A stretch of DNA of 64,000 nt from DATBHM01 sp963772375 (GTDB lineage: Bacteria > Actinomycetota > UBA4738 > JACQTL01). The translations under genes and the position numbers were made by a program. The notes under the pieces were generated by a model. That model worked only from the letters and a program-made list of their open reading frames with translations, ran no database searches and was not told the DNA's origin. Positions 1 through 8,933 of this stretch are shown here, in pieces (the first letter of the stretch is position 1; each line of letters opens with the position of its first letter). Where the stretch lies: the NCBI GenBank assembly GCA_963772375.1, contig CAVYXG010000005.1:1524112-1588111 (forward strand), in the 5' to 3' direction.

Positions 1-648
1 CTTGTAGGGCCCGCCCGTCACGTCCACCACCCGGACCAGTGCGTTCAGCGCGTCGGCGATGCAGCACGTCACGACGAACCGGTTCAGCTGGAACTCGTCC
101 GACAGGGTCCCCGCTTCGTGGGTGACGAACCCGGTGAACGTGACCTCGTCGCCGGCCCGCTTGGCGAGCGCCTTCAGCACGTCCGGCTCGTAGAGCGCGG
201 CCGACACGGCGATCTGGAGCTGCGGGTCGTTCGCGGCGCCGATGTCGGTGACCGACACGCCGCCCGTGTACACGCCGCGGCGGGCTGCCGCGTATGTCCC
301 CAGCGCGGTCGACGGCATCGCGAGAATTATGGCCACGGGGACCGCGAGCAGGGCCAGGGCGGCCGCCTGCCGGGTGGTGAACCGCGACCCGTGCGACCGA
401 CGCGCCCCGATCAGCCGGCCGATCGCTCCGGCGGTCAGCACGATCGCGCCGAACGGCACCACCCAGAAGATCCGCGACGACACGTGCAGGGCCCACCCGC
501 CGGAGACCCACAGATACCAGAAGACCCCCGCCCATGCGGCCAGGACGGCGACCGTCCACAGCGCGCCGGTGTCCCAGTGCCGCTGCGGGCTCGTGGGCGC
601 GTTGTTCGATTCCGTCGCTGGATGGTCCATCGCGTCGGGCGGCTTCAT
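1..648 (-). CDS. TIGR03943 family membrane protein (partial, C-terminus off the left edge)
   Basis: Partner protein of DUF318-type permeases (TIGR03943/DUF1980, YcgQ-like); its biochemical role is not established. I translated this from the minus strand: 216 codons from an ATG at 646-648 that overlaps the stop of the upstream permease gene as ATGA, so the two are translationally coupled. Three hydrophobic helices lie in the first ~115 residues, followed by a soluble domain with the family's Cys-Cys-x-Ala-Asp-Ala signature (VTCCIADA) near residue 198. A phrase like 'tFtGfV' precedes it, as in known members. The reading frame is still open at base 1, so the C-terminus is missing. The pairing with the permease is the classical neighbourhood for this family. 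Confidence 0.85.
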   Translation of the reverse strand, partial: MKPPDAMDHPATESNNAPTSPQRHWDTGALWTVAVLAAWAGVFWYLWVSGGWALHVSSRIFWVVPFGAIVLTAGAIGRLIGARRSHGSRFTTRQAAALALLAVPVAIILAMPSTALGTYAAARRGVYTGGVSVTDIGAANDPQLQIAVSAALYEPDVLKALAKRAGDEVTFTGFVTHEAGTLSDEFQLNRFVVTCCIADALNALVRVVDVTGGPYK

Positions 649-1664
649 TTCACCAGCGCCCCGATCCACATCGTCCCCGCGAACGTCACGGTCGCCGCAA
701 CGATCAGCACCACCGTCACGAACCCCCGCCGGAACGTCCCCACGTACATCGACGCGAGCTTCAGGTTGAGCAGCGGCCCGAACACCAGGAACGCCAGCTG
801 CGGCCCCGGCCCGAACTGCACGAAGGACGCCGCCACGAACGCATCCGACTGCGAGCACAGCGACAGCAGCCCGGCCAGGCCCATCATCACGACCACGTTC
901 AATCCGGTGGCGCCCGAGAGGGAATTCATCGCCGACGACGGAACGAAGGTCTGCAGCACGGCCGCCACCGCCGCGCCCAGCACCAGGTAGGTCGACATCG
1001 ACACCGCGTCGGACGCGAAGTGGCCGAAGAACGCCCCGAACCGGTCGCCGTGATGGCCCGTGTCCGGCCCCTCGACGTCGAGGTGCTTCAACAGCTGACG
1101 TGACGATCTCCCGCTCACGGCCCACCCGACGCACATGGCGGCCAGCAAGCCCAGCCCCACCCGCCCGAGCACCATCGCCGGCGCCGTCGGCCGTCCGCGA
1201 TAGGCCACCGCCGTCGACAGGATGACGATGGGGTTCACGATGGGCGCGGCCAGCATGAACGCGACCGCCGCTCCCGAGGACACCCCCCTCGATGCCAGGC
1301 GGCGGGCGACCGGCACCGAGCCGCACTCGCACACCGGGAATGCCAGCCCGGACACGCCGGCGATCGGCAGCTGCAGCCGCCGGGGGACCGCGGCGAACCG
1401 GGTGAACACCGATCCCGGGACGAACACCTCGATGGCCGCCGACACGAGCGCGCCCACCAGGACGAACGGGATGGCCTGGATCAGCAGCGAGGAGAACAGC
1501 AGCAGCAACGTGGACAGCCACGCGACGTGGTCGGCGTGGAGCAGCCGGAGCGAGGCGCCGACTGCGGCGACGATCAGGATCAACCCGCCGGCAACGACCC
1601 GGTTGATCCCGGGGAGCGGGACCGGGGGGCCCTCGACCTGCGGGAGCTCGACGGCGGCCTTCAC
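645..1664 (-). CDS. DUF318/YraQ-type permease
   Basis: Predicted integral membrane permease of the DUF318 (YraQ/YcgR-like) family, 339 residues with about eight hydrophobic helices; the substrate is unknown, and some relatives are annotated as arsenite or metal permeases. The family signature FPVCECGSVPVARRL is present near residue 90, followed by the conserved APIVNPIVI segment, and a second half-repeat ends with a GPLLNLK motif. The GTG start at 1664 overlaps the TGA of the preceding gene (GTGA), and its own stop overlaps the next start (ATGA), so three genes form one coupled operon. A longer frame upstream of 1664 is only the shadow of the preceding gene and was discarded. The TIGR03943 partner directly downstream supports the family call. 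Confidence 0.88.
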   Translation of the reverse strand: MKAAVELPQVEGPPVPLPGINRVVAGGLILIVAAVGASLRLLHADHVAWLSTLLLLFSSLLIQAIPFVLVGALVSAAIEVFVPGSVFTRFAAVPRRLQLPIAGVSGLAFPVCECGSVPVARRLASRGVSSGAAVAFMLAAPIVNPIVILSTAVAYRGRPTAPAMVLGRVGLGLLAAMCVGWAVSGRSSRQLLKHLDVEGPDTGHHGDRFGAFFGHFASDAVSMSTYLVLGAAVAAVLQTFVPSSAMNSLSGATGLNVVVMMGLAGLLSLCSQSDAFVAASFVQFGPGPQLAFLVFGPLLNLKLASMYVGTFRRGFVTVVLIVAATVTFAGTMWIGALVK

Positions 1665-3055
1665 TGGCAGTACTTCCCGAGGGAGACGGCGAACGAGTCG
1701 AACGAGTCGCGCATCAGCCGCCCGCCGGTCGGAGCGCGCATCGCGAGCAGCGCCTTGACGATGTCTCGCCCGCTCACGGTGGCGTGCGCGGTGGCCTGAG
1801 CGAGGTAGATGCCGCCGGGCACGACCGCCTTGATCACGCCGGCCGCGGCCGGCAGCCGCTGCGTCAGCGCGGAGGCCGCGTCGGCTCCCGCCATGGAACC
1901 CGCCGGAGCGGTCGTCGTGGATCCTGTCCCGGCGACCACTGCCAGCCAGCCGCTGCCCTCCGCCGCTGCGGCGTTCGCCAGCACCTGCCGGGTCTCGCGG
2001 TCCAGGGTGGGGACCGTCCCCCGCAACACCACGCCCAGCACGTCGGTGGTTCCGTGCGACCCGAGCCCGTCGTGCAACAGCTTCCGGCTGGCCGCCACCT
2101 CGCGGGCCGGGGCCACGACGTCCACGACCGGCTTGCGGTGGTCGGACACGAAGTACTCGGTGCCGACCAGGCCCTGATCGCTCACGGCGGGCTCGACCAG
2201 TGCCACCCTGGACGATCCCTTCGTCACGTGGATGAGCTCCTGCGCGAACGTCGGCAGCTCGGCGGGGGGTCCTGCCGTCCCGCCGGCGTGCACGAGCGAG
2301 CCGCCGTACGGGGAGCGGAGCCAGGTTCCGGTGATGCCGTGCTGGGAGGGGAGGCTTCCGGTTCCCATGGTGGCGAGCACCGCCGCCGGGTCCACCGGCA
2401 GCGACCCGGTGTCGGCGTCGAGTGTCCCGGCCCCGGTGCGCAGCAGCGAGTGCAGCTCCGGCGTCGCCGCGCCGGCGAGGTCGGCCGACCCCACGCCCTC
2501 CCACGCCACCAGCACGACGAGGCGTGGGGGGGCACCCGAACGCTGCACGGCGACGAGGTCCTTCCCGGTGCGGAGCCGCGACGGCGGCGTGATCCCAGCG
2601 AGGCGATCGAGGGTCGGTTCGACACCGTCCAGGCCCGTTTCCGATGGCAGCGCCGCCGGCCGGATCCCCGGCCCGGCGAACACCAGCGGGACCCGCGCCG
2701 CCGCCGGCCCGTCCACCGACAGCCAGGGAACGGTGAGGTCGCCGGGCCGATCGGTGGTCGACCCCACGATCGGTGTCCCGGCCGAGACGGCGAGGAGGTC
2801 GGGCGAGCGGCCGTCCTGGTAGCCGGCGGCGATTCGTGTCCGGACCTCGGACGGCAGCGAACAGAACGGCACGGAGCTGTGGGTCGGGGGTCCCGAGTCG
2901 CACGTCGCGCCGGAACACCCGCCGTAGGCGACCACGGCCGGGATCGAAGCCGCCAGGACCACGACCGCGAGGATCAGCGCGCGTCGGATCGGGCTCGAGC
3001 GGGCGGGCTCGGCGTCCGCGCCGGGCCGGTCGGACCCGACCTCGGGGGAGTGCAT
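1661..3055 (-). CDS. membrane-anchored alkaline-phosphatase-superfamily pseudoenzyme, circularly permuted
   Basis: 464 residues with one N-terminal membrane anchor (about residues 27-43) and an extracytoplasmic domain. It aligns in outline with the phosphodiesterase encoded at 4004-5743: VPLVFAGPGI and EPTLDRLAG occur first, then a VVLVAWEG strand, then LATMGTGSLPSQHGI. In the alkaline phosphatase superfamily the GPGI/PTL block is normally C-terminal, so the order is permuted. The catalytic residues that I can recognise in the paralogue are absent here: the first metal Asp is Glu, the Ser/Thr nucleophile loop is Pro/Asp/Ala, the DxxxH pair is not found, and the ADHG metal motif reads AGTG. 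It is probably catalytically dead and may be structural or regulatory. The stop overlaps the permease start, suggesting joint expression. Confidence 0.6.
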   Translation of the reverse strand: MHSPEVGSDRPGADAEPARSSPIRRALILAVVVLAASIPAVVAYGGCSGATCDSGPPTHSSVPFCSLPSEVRTRIAAGYQDGRSPDLLAVSAGTPIVGSTTDRPGDLTVPWLSVDGPAAARVPLVFAGPGIRPAALPSETGLDGVEPTLDRLAGITPPSRLRTGKDLVAVQRSGAPPRLVVLVAWEGVGSADLAGAATPELHSLLRTGAGTLDADTGSLPVDPAAVLATMGTGSLPSQHGITGTWLRSPYGGSLVHAGGTAGPPAELPTFAQELIHVTKGSSRVALVEPAVSDQGLVGTEYFVSDHRKPVVDVVAPAREVAASRKLLHDGLGSHGTTDVLGVVLRGTVPTLDRETRQVLANAAAAEGSGWLAVVAGTGSTTTAPAGSMAGADAASALTQRLPAAAGVIKAVVPGGIYLAQATAHATVSGRDIVKALLAMRAPTGGRLMRDSFDSFAVSLGKYCQ

Positions 3056-3093
3056 CGCTGGATTATCTCGTCAAGCTCCGAAAAAGCCGAGCC

Positions 3094-3936
3094 TCAGCCA
3101 AACCGCTTCGGGGGCCTGGTTGCCGCGACCGTCCCGGTGAGCGTCCCGAACCCCTCGGCATGGGCCTCGACCACGGCGCCGCGGTCCAGGCAGGGAGCCC
3201 GACCCATGTCGCACGGGTCGGCCACCGCCCCCGCCATCACCACGTCGCCCGGGCACAGGTCCTGGGCCTTCGACACGTACGCGAGCATCTCGGGGAACGA
3301 CCACCCCAGCCCGGAGAGGTCGCCCGACGCGCGCTCCACGCCGTCCACGCGCAGCGTCAAGGTGAGCGCGGCCGGGTCCGGAAGGTCGTCGACCGTCTCC
3401 ACGACCGGCCCGAGCGCCGTCCCGAAGTCCCGGGCCCGGGCCGGCGCCCCCCCCGCCGCCATCTCGCGGCGCTCCTCGTCGCGGGCCACCCATGCCAGCG
3501 CGAGCGTGTACCCGAGGATCGATCGAGACGCCTCGGCCACCGTCAGCTCGCGCCCCCACCGGCCGACGACGCACGCCAGCTTCAGCTCGGCGTCGAGCTC
3601 GCGGACGAACGGCGGTGGTTCGATCGCCGCACCGGGACCGACGGCGGAGCGGTGGTTCACCGTCCGGTAGGTGCGGCCGACGCCGAAGTCGCGGATCGAC
3701 GACGGCAGCAGCGGCGCCTGCAGCCGGGGCGCAGCGACGGCGAACGACAGCACGTCCTCACGGGTGAGGGCCTCCCGGGCGGCCTCCAGCACGGTGCCCC
3801 GGTCCGACGCGACGAGCGTCTCCATGGTCACCGGGAACACGGGGTGTCCGACCGCCTCGGCCAGGTCGACGACGCGCTTGCCGACGACCGCCCCGAGCCG
3901 CCGATCCCCTTTCCGTTCGAAGGTGGCGAGCTTCAC
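3094..3936 (-). CDS. fumarylacetoacetate hydrolase family protein
   Basis: 280 residues, typical length for the FAH family of hydrolases and decarboxylases acting on 2-oxo or acylpyruvate compounds in aromatic or amino acid breakdown. It starts MKLATFERKGDRRLGAV, the usual family N-terminus, and has a VGRTYRTVNHRSAVG segment that corresponds to the family's early 'NYxxHxxE' region, though without a clean match. The metal-binding E-x-E motif is hard to place: 'ELDAELKLACVVGR' near residue 110 looks like it. The C-terminal part has LSFPEMLAYVSKA- and GDVVMAG-type segments (here WSFPEMLAYVSKA and PGDVVMAGAV) conserved in FAH proteins. Substrate cannot be assigned. It is separated from its neighbours by 38 and 67 bp, so it could be transcribed alone or with them. 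Confidence 0.8.
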   Translation of the reverse strand: MKLATFERKGDRRLGAVVGKRVVDLAEAVGHPVFPVTMETLVASDRGTVLEAAREALTREDVLSFAVAAPRLQAPLLPSSIRDFGVGRTYRTVNHRSAVGPGAAIEPPPFVRELDAELKLACVVGRWGRELTVAEASRSILGYTLALAWVARDEERREMAAGGAPARARDFGTALGPVVETVDDLPDPAALTLTLRVDGVERASGDLSGLGWSFPEMLAYVSKAQDLCPGDVVMAGAVADPCDMGRAPCLDRGAVVEAHAEGFGTLTGTVAATRPPKRFG

Positions 3937-4003
3937 AGGGAGCGCGATGCTACACCCGGGCCTCGCCGATTCCGGGGATTTCGCCGAGACCTTCGCCCGT
4001 CCT

Positions 4004-5743
4004 TCAGGGCGAGCCGGCAGCGAGGGCGCGCATGCCCGGCAGCCACGTCCCCGGGAACGACGTCAGCAGCACCTTCTTGTCGGCCGCGGCCCCGCTCACG
4101 GAGTTCGGATGGACCGTCGACTGGAGCTCGGTCAGCCCCCGCATGTTGTTCGCGATCTCCTCGAGCGTGAAGTTCTTCGACTCCATCTCGCCCACGTCGA
4201 CGAACGACCACCCGGGCCGGACCCGCGCGACCACCGGGTCCTTCCTGCTCCCGCTGGGGAACGCCGAGTCGAGGTGGCTCTCCACGGCCTCGACCTTGAT
4301 GTTGAACCCACCGCTCACGTCGCGGGCGGCCGAGTGCCCGTGGTCGGCGGTGACCAGCAGCACCCACTGCCCCTTCCCGACATGGGAGTCCAGGAAGTCG
4401 ATGAACCCCGGCAGGGCCGCGTCCTGCGCTTTCACGCAGTCGCCCATCTCCTGGCTCGACGCGGTGAACAGGTGCCCGACCTCGTCGATGAGCTTGTAGT
4501 TGATGAACATGAGATCGGTGCCCTCATGGTGGCCGAACCCCTCGCGGGCCATGACCTCCTGCAGGGCACGTGTCTGGTACGGGATGCGGGCCGGCGAGTC
4601 GAACCCGCCGCGGAGCTCCTTGGAGTCGTGGCCGCGCCACTTCCCGTCGAGGATGCCGTCCGCCGCGTCGGACACCTGCCAGTAGCTGGTCACGTCGGGG
4701 AAGTCGTTCACGTAGTCGGGGAACCGGTAGTACTCGGCCTGCGTCGGGCTGAGCCCCCACGACACACCCTCGGCGCCCTCGCCACCGCCCTTCTCCCGGA
4801 GGACGGCCAGCTGGCGCTTCCCGCCCGGGAACACGGTGCTGGTCCCCATCATCCCGAGGTGCCAGGAGAGCGTGGCGAACAGCCCCATCTCGACCCTGTC
4901 GCCCATCTCGGCGCCGTAGTGGTCGGCGAACGTCGGCACCAGCATGGCCTTCGGGCCGGGCGTCCACGGGTCGTGGAGCTGCCCGTCGGAGAACCGCTGG
5001 ATGTTGTCGAGGATGCCGTGGCGGCGGGGGAAGGCGCCGGTGCCCATCGTGGCGTGCACGGGGGCGGTCGACGACGGAGCCGAGCCGACTGTGGCGTTCG
5101 CGTAGCTCACGCCCTCCTGCATGAGGCGGTGGAGGTTCGGCCAGTTCTTCGGCCACAGGCCGAGGACGTACATGCCGCCCGCGTCCCACACCAGCGTGAC
5201 GATCAGCTTGGGCTTGGGCGCGCCGGGTGAGATCACCTCGTCCATCACGACGCCGTCCGGCGCCTGGAAGTCGGTGAACCCCGTCAGGGCGGCGAGCGTG
5301 GGCGCCTGGTCGGCGGAGGTGACCGCCCGTTCGATCCGGCCCCGCTTCGGGACGATGCCCGGCCCGTACCAGACCATCGGGACGTGCTGCGTGTAGGGCC
5401 ACGGCGTCGAGTGGCTGATGCCGCCGTCGAAATAGTTGTAGCCGAGCGGCACCGTCACCACGTCGCCGGACATGCCCGGGAAGTACCCCTGGTAGACGCG
5501 CTCGAGGACCTGGGGAGGCGTGGCCTGGAGGATCGCCTTGGCCTCCTCCGGCAGGACCGCCGGCGGGGTGACCGTCGGGAACGGCGTCGACGGTCCGATG
5601 CTGTCGGGGGCGGACGTCCGCGGGTGGCCCTGGCCGCCGGACGTGCAGGCGGCGAGGTACACGGCGAGCGGCGCCGCGGCCGCGCCCTTCAGGAAGGCGC
5701 GCCGCGAGATGGCCGGGGATCGGGGGTCGTCGTGGTCGTCCAT
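4004..5743 (-). CDS. Tat-exported alkaline-phosphatase-superfamily phosphodiesterase with circularly permuted domain
   Basis: 579 residues. A twin-arginine motif (SRRAFLKG, R14-R15) and a lipobox ending at C33 predict a Tat-exported lipoprotein. Alkaline phosphatase superfamily residues are all recognisable but in unusual order: GGISH (H111), VPMVWYGPGI (121-130) and ADQAPTLAALTG (144-155) come first. Then follow VWDAGG (metal Asp D187), the nucleophile loop APSSTAP (222-228) before HATMGTG, D420-E-V-G-H424, and TADHGHS (D467, H468). In canonical nucleotide pyrophosphatase or PafA-like enzymes the His/GPGI/PTL block is at the C-terminus. All metal ligands and the nucleophile appear kept, so it is probably active on phosphodi- or monoesters outside the membrane. 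The start at 5743 is chosen because the Tat signal begins there. Confidence 0.72.
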   Translation of the reverse strand: MDDHDDPRSPAISRRAFLKGAAAAPLAVYLAACTSGGQGHPRTSAPDSIGPSTPFPTVTPPAVLPEEAKAILQATPPQVLERVYQGYFPGMSGDVVTVPLGYNYFDGGISHSTPWPYTQHVPMVWYGPGIVPKRGRIERAVTSADQAPTLAALTGFTDFQAPDGVVMDEVISPGAPKPKLIVTLVWDAGGMYVLGLWPKNWPNLHRLMQEGVSYANATVGSAPSSTAPVHATMGTGAFPRRHGILDNIQRFSDGQLHDPWTPGPKAMLVPTFADHYGAEMGDRVEMGLFATLSWHLGMMGTSTVFPGGKRQLAVLREKGGGEGAEGVSWGLSPTQAEYYRFPDYVNDFPDVTSYWQVSDAADGILDGKWRGHDSKELRGGFDSPARIPYQTRALQEVMAREGFGHHEGTDLMFINYKLIDEVGHLFTASSQEMGDCVKAQDAALPGFIDFLDSHVGKGQWVLLVTADHGHSAARDVSGGFNIKVEAVESHLDSAFPSGSRKDPVVARVRPGWSFVDVGEMESKNFTLEEIANNMRGLTELQSTVHPNSVSGAAADKKVLLTSFPGTWLPGMRALAAGSP

Positions 5744-5960
5744 CGTCCTTCTTCGGGCGGGATGCGGCGGCCCCGGGGAGGCCCCCGACAGGGCGCGCAT
5801 TGTACTCGGACCCGCCGGAAACGGGAATCCGTCGATGCGGCCGGGCCGGCCTGCGACCAACTGGCGCGGGGATGCGTTTGCGCTGCTCCCAATGGGTGCG
5901 GACGATCCCTTGGGGCGCCGCTACCATGGATGCAACCGGGTCCGAGGGAGGCGAGATTCC

Positions 5961-7529
5961 ATGGCGGACACCACGTTCCGCATCACGTACGCCACGATGT
6001 CGGCCGACAACGAGGAGCTGCACCGCCGGTACGAGGAAGCGGTCGAACGGGCCCGTGGGTGGCTCGGCCAGGAGCACCCGTTCTACGTGGACGGCGAGGA
6101 ACGATGGGGGACCGGCTTCCACGAGGAACGCTCCCCGATCGACTCGGAGATCATGGTCGGGAAGTTCGCCCAGGGGACGAAGCAGGACGCCAAGGACGCC
6201 ATCGCGGCCGCCAGGGCCTACGCCCCCACGTGGGCGGCGACCCCATGGCAGGAGCGCGTGGCCATCATGCGGCGCGTGGCGGACATCATCTCGGAGCGGG
6301 TGTTCGACTACGCGGCCCTGATGGCGATCGAGGTCGGCAAGAACCGGCTCGAGGCCATGGGCGACGTGCAGGAGACGGCCGACCTCATCGAGTACTACTG
6401 CGACTCCATGGAGCGGAACGAGGGCTTCGCCAAGCCGATGGGCAAGCTGTCCGACTCCGAGAACAACTCCGACGTGCTGCGTCCGTACGGCGTCTGGGCG
6501 GTCATCAGCCCGTTCAACTTCCCGATGGCGCTGGCGGGCGGTCCCGCCGGGGCGGCCCTGGTCACGGGGAACACCCTGGTGCTGAAGCCGGCGTCGACGG
6601 CCGCGTTCACGGCGCACAAGCTGTACGAGGCCCTCCGCGACGGCGGCGTGCCGACCGGTGCGATCCACCTGGTGACGGGCCCGGGGAGCCAGGTCGGCCA
6701 GGAGATCCAGGACAGCCCCGACGTGGACGGCATGACGTTCACGGGGTCCTACGACGTCGGCATGGGCATCTACCGGACGTTCGCCAAGGACTACCCCAAG
6801 CCGGCGATCTGCGAGATGGGCGGCAAGAACCCGGTGGTCGTGTCGGCCAAGGCCGACCTCGACAAGGCGTCCGACGGCGTCATGCGGTCGGCGTTCGGGT
6901 TCGGCGGGCAGAAGTGCTCGGCCACCTCCCGGGTCTACGTGGAGCGGCCCGTGTACGAGGAGTTCGTCGCCAAGCTCAAGGAGAAGGCCGAGACCATCAA
7001 GGTCGGCAACCCCCTCCAGAAGGAGAACTGGCTCGGCCCCATCATCAACGAGGAGGCGGTGGCCACGTTCGAGGAGGCCGCCGAGGAGGCCCGCAAGAAC
7101 GGCACGATCGTGGCCGGCGGGTCCCGGATCGAGGAGGGCGACCTCGGGCGCGGGACGTTCGTGCGGCCCACCGTGGTCGAGGTCCCGATGGACAACTGGA
7201 TCTGGCGCAAGGAGCTGTTCGTGCCGTTCGTCGCGGTCGGGCCCGTCGACTCCATCGACGAGGGATTCGAGAAGGCGAACGACACCGAGTACGGCCTCAC
7301 GGCCGGGTTCTTCAGCGAGGACCAGGCCGAGGTGGACCGGTTCCTCGAGCGGATCCAGGCGGGCGTCGTCTACGTGAACCGTCGCGCCGGCGCCACCACC
7401 GGCGCGTGGCCGGGGTACCAGCCGTTCGGGGGGTGGAAGGGCTCGGGCACCTCCGGCAAGGCCGGCGGCGGCGACTACTACGTGCAGCAGTACATGCGCG
7501 AACAGTCGAGGACGGTGATCTCCGAGTGA
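5961..7529 (+). CDS. pruA: aldehyde dehydrogenase, L-glutamate gamma-semialdehyde (P5C) dehydrogenase type
   Basis: 522-residue NAD(P)-dependent aldehyde dehydrogenase. The catalytic Cys lies in FGGQKCSATSR, the wording typical of 1-pyrroline-5-carboxylate dehydrogenase (RocA/PruA), which oxidises glutamate semialdehyde to glutamate in proline and arginine breakdown. Other family marks: SPFNFPMAL (cofactor loop), LKPAS, EMGGKNPVVV with the general-base Glu, and a C-terminal FGGWKGSGTSGKAGG. The ATG at 5961 is preceded by GGGAGGCGAG; a longer upstream frame runs over the divergent gene's promoter and was rejected. The stop overlaps the GTG start of an aminotransferase (GTGA), so the two form an amino acid catabolic operon. 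Assignment to P5C rather than another semialdehyde rests on motif resemblance. Confidence 0.83.
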   Translation: MADTTFRITYATMSADNEELHRRYEEAVERARGWLGQEHPFYVDGEERWGTGFHEERSPIDSEIMVGKFAQGTKQDAKDAIAAARAYAPTWAATPWQERVAIMRRVADIISERVFDYAALMAIEVGKNRLEAMGDVQETADLIEYYCDSMERNEGFAKPMGKLSDSENNSDVLRPYGVWAVISPFNFPMALAGGPAGAALVTGNTLVLKPASTAAFTAHKLYEALRDGGVPTGAIHLVTGPGSQVGQEIQDSPDVDGMTFTGSYDVGMGIYRTFAKDYPKPAICEMGGKNPVVVSAKADLDKASDGVMRSAFGFGGQKCSATSRVYVERPVYEEFVAKLKEKAETIKVGNPLQKENWLGPIINEEAVATFEEAAEEARKNGTIVAGGSRIEEGDLGRGTFVRPTVVEVPMDNWIWRKELFVPFVAVGPVDSIDEGFEKANDTEYGLTAGFFSEDQAEVDRFLERIQAGVVYVNRRAGATTGAWPGYQPFGGWKGSGTSGKAGGGDYYVQQYMREQSRTVISE

Positions 7530-8929
7530 CCACCGCGCCGGTGACCTCGACCTGGGACGACCTCGCGGCTGCGTCCGGGCCGCGGCTCGTCGGCGACGTT
7601 CCCGGCCCCCGGGCCCGGGAGATCATGGAACGCGACGCCCGCGTCACCTCGCCGTCGCTCCCGCGAGCGTATCCGCTCGTGCCCGCCCGGGGGGCGGGAT
7701 CGCTGGTCGAGGACGTCGACGGGAACGTGTTCCTCGACTTCAATGCGGGGATCGCGGTGTGCTCGACCGGGCACGCGCATCCCGCGGTGGTCGAGGCCGT
7801 CAAGCGGCAGGCCGACACGCTGCTGCACTACTCGGGGACGGACTTCTACCTGCCCGTCTACTCCGAGGTGTGCGAGCGCCTCGACTCGATGACGGTGGTC
7901 GGCGGCCCGGCGCGGTCGTTCCTGACCAACAGCGGCACCGAGGCCGTCGAGGCCGCGATCAAGCTCGCGCGCCACCAGACCGGACGGCAGTACGTGGTTG
8001 CGTTCCTCGGGGCGTTCCACGGCCGGTCGTACGGCAGCGTGTCCCTGACCGCCTCGAAGTCGCTGTACCGGGCGACGTTCGGGCCGCTGCTGCCCGGCGT
8101 GATCCACGCGCCGTACGCGAACGCGTTCCGACCCTACAAGACGGGTGGGGACGCGTTCGAGCTGGACGGGCTGGACTACCTTCGCGACGTCGTGTTCCGG
8201 CGGCTGGTGAAGCCGGACGAGATCGCGGCGATCGTGCTCGAGCCCGTCCAGGGGGAGGGCGGGTACGTGGTGCCGCCGGCCGAGTGGGTGCGCGGGCTGC
8301 GCGAGCTGTGTGACGAGCACGGCATCCTGCTCGTGGCCGACGAGGTGCAGTCGGGTATGGGCCGGACCGGCCGTATGTGGGCCATGGAGCAGTTCGACGT
8401 GGTGCCGGACATCGTGCTGGCGGGCAAGGGCATCGCGAGCGGGCTGCCGCTCGGCGCGATGATCGCCCGCCAGGATCTCATGACGTGGACGACCGGCATG
8501 CACGGCTCGACGTACGGCGGCAACCCCCTGGCCTGCGCGGCCGCGCTGGTGACGTTCGACCTCATCGAACACGAGCTGGCCGGCAACGCAGAGAAGGTTG
8601 GGGGGCTGCTGCTGGACGGGCTGCGCGGGCTGGCCGCCCGGTCCTCGCTCATCGAAGAGGTCCGTGGCATGGGCCTGATGATCGGGATCGAGTTCGCCGA
8701 CCACGACACCGCCCTGGCCGTGGAGGAGGCGTGCTTCAGCCGCGGGCTGCTGGTGCTCGGCGCCGGCGACAGCGCGCTGCGGATGTCGCCCCCGTTGGTG
8801 CTCCGCGAGGACCAGGCCGAGACCGGCCTGCGCATCTTCGAGGAGGCGCTCGGCGAGGTCGAGGGGCGCGGGGTCCCGGCGCTGGCCGAAGAGGGGCGCG
8901 AGCTCGGCGACGCCGCCGAGGGCAAGTAG
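7526..8929 (+). CDS. class III PLP-dependent aminotransferase (4-aminobutyrate/acetylornithine type)
   Basis: 467 residues, fold-type I class III aminotransferase. Visible motifs: FLDFNAGIAV near residue 70, TNSGTEAVEAAIKLAR (PLP phosphate binding), FHGRSYGS, LVADEVQSGMGRTG with the PLP-pyridine Asp, and VLAGKGIASGLP with the Schiff-base Lys. It resembles 4-aminobutyrate or acetylornithine aminotransferases. Coupled to a P5C-type dehydrogenase, it probably converts an omega-amino acid (GABA or ornithine) to a semialdehyde that the dehydrogenase oxidises; this pathway link is an inference from order. GTG start at 7526 overlaps the upstream stop. Four bases separate its stop from the next gene, so the operon continues. 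Confidence 0.85.
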   Translation: MTTAPVTSTWDDLAAASGPRLVGDVPGPRAREIMERDARVTSPSLPRAYPLVPARGAGSLVEDVDGNVFLDFNAGIAVCSTGHAHPAVVEAVKRQADTLLHYSGTDFYLPVYSEVCERLDSMTVVGGPARSFLTNSGTEAVEAAIKLARHQTGRQYVVAFLGAFHGRSYGSVSLTASKSLYRATFGPLLPGVIHAPYANAFRPYKTGGDAFELDGLDYLRDVVFRRLVKPDEIAAIVLEPVQGEGGYVVPPAEWVRGLRELCDEHGILLVADEVQSGMGRTGRMWAMEQFDVVPDIVLAGKGIASGLPLGAMIARQDLMTWTTGMHGSTYGGNPLACAAALVTFDLIEHELAGNAEKVGGLLLDGLRGLAARSSLIEEVRGMGLMIGIEFADHDTALAVEEACFSRGLLVLGAGDSALRMSPPLVLREDQAETGLRIFEEALGEVEGRGVPALAEEGRELGDAAEGK

Positions 8930-8933
8930 TTCA

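Noticed and set aside
2773..4170. Long plus-strand open frame opposite the FAH and phosphodiesterase genes
   Set aside because: Arginine/proline-rich, low-complexity translation with no motif; antisense shadow of two well-supported minus-strand genes, usual at this G+C.
5744..5860. Upstream extension of the permuted phosphodiesterase start
   Set aside because: The extra 39 residues precede the Tat signal, which must be N-terminal; ATG 5743 is the sensible start.
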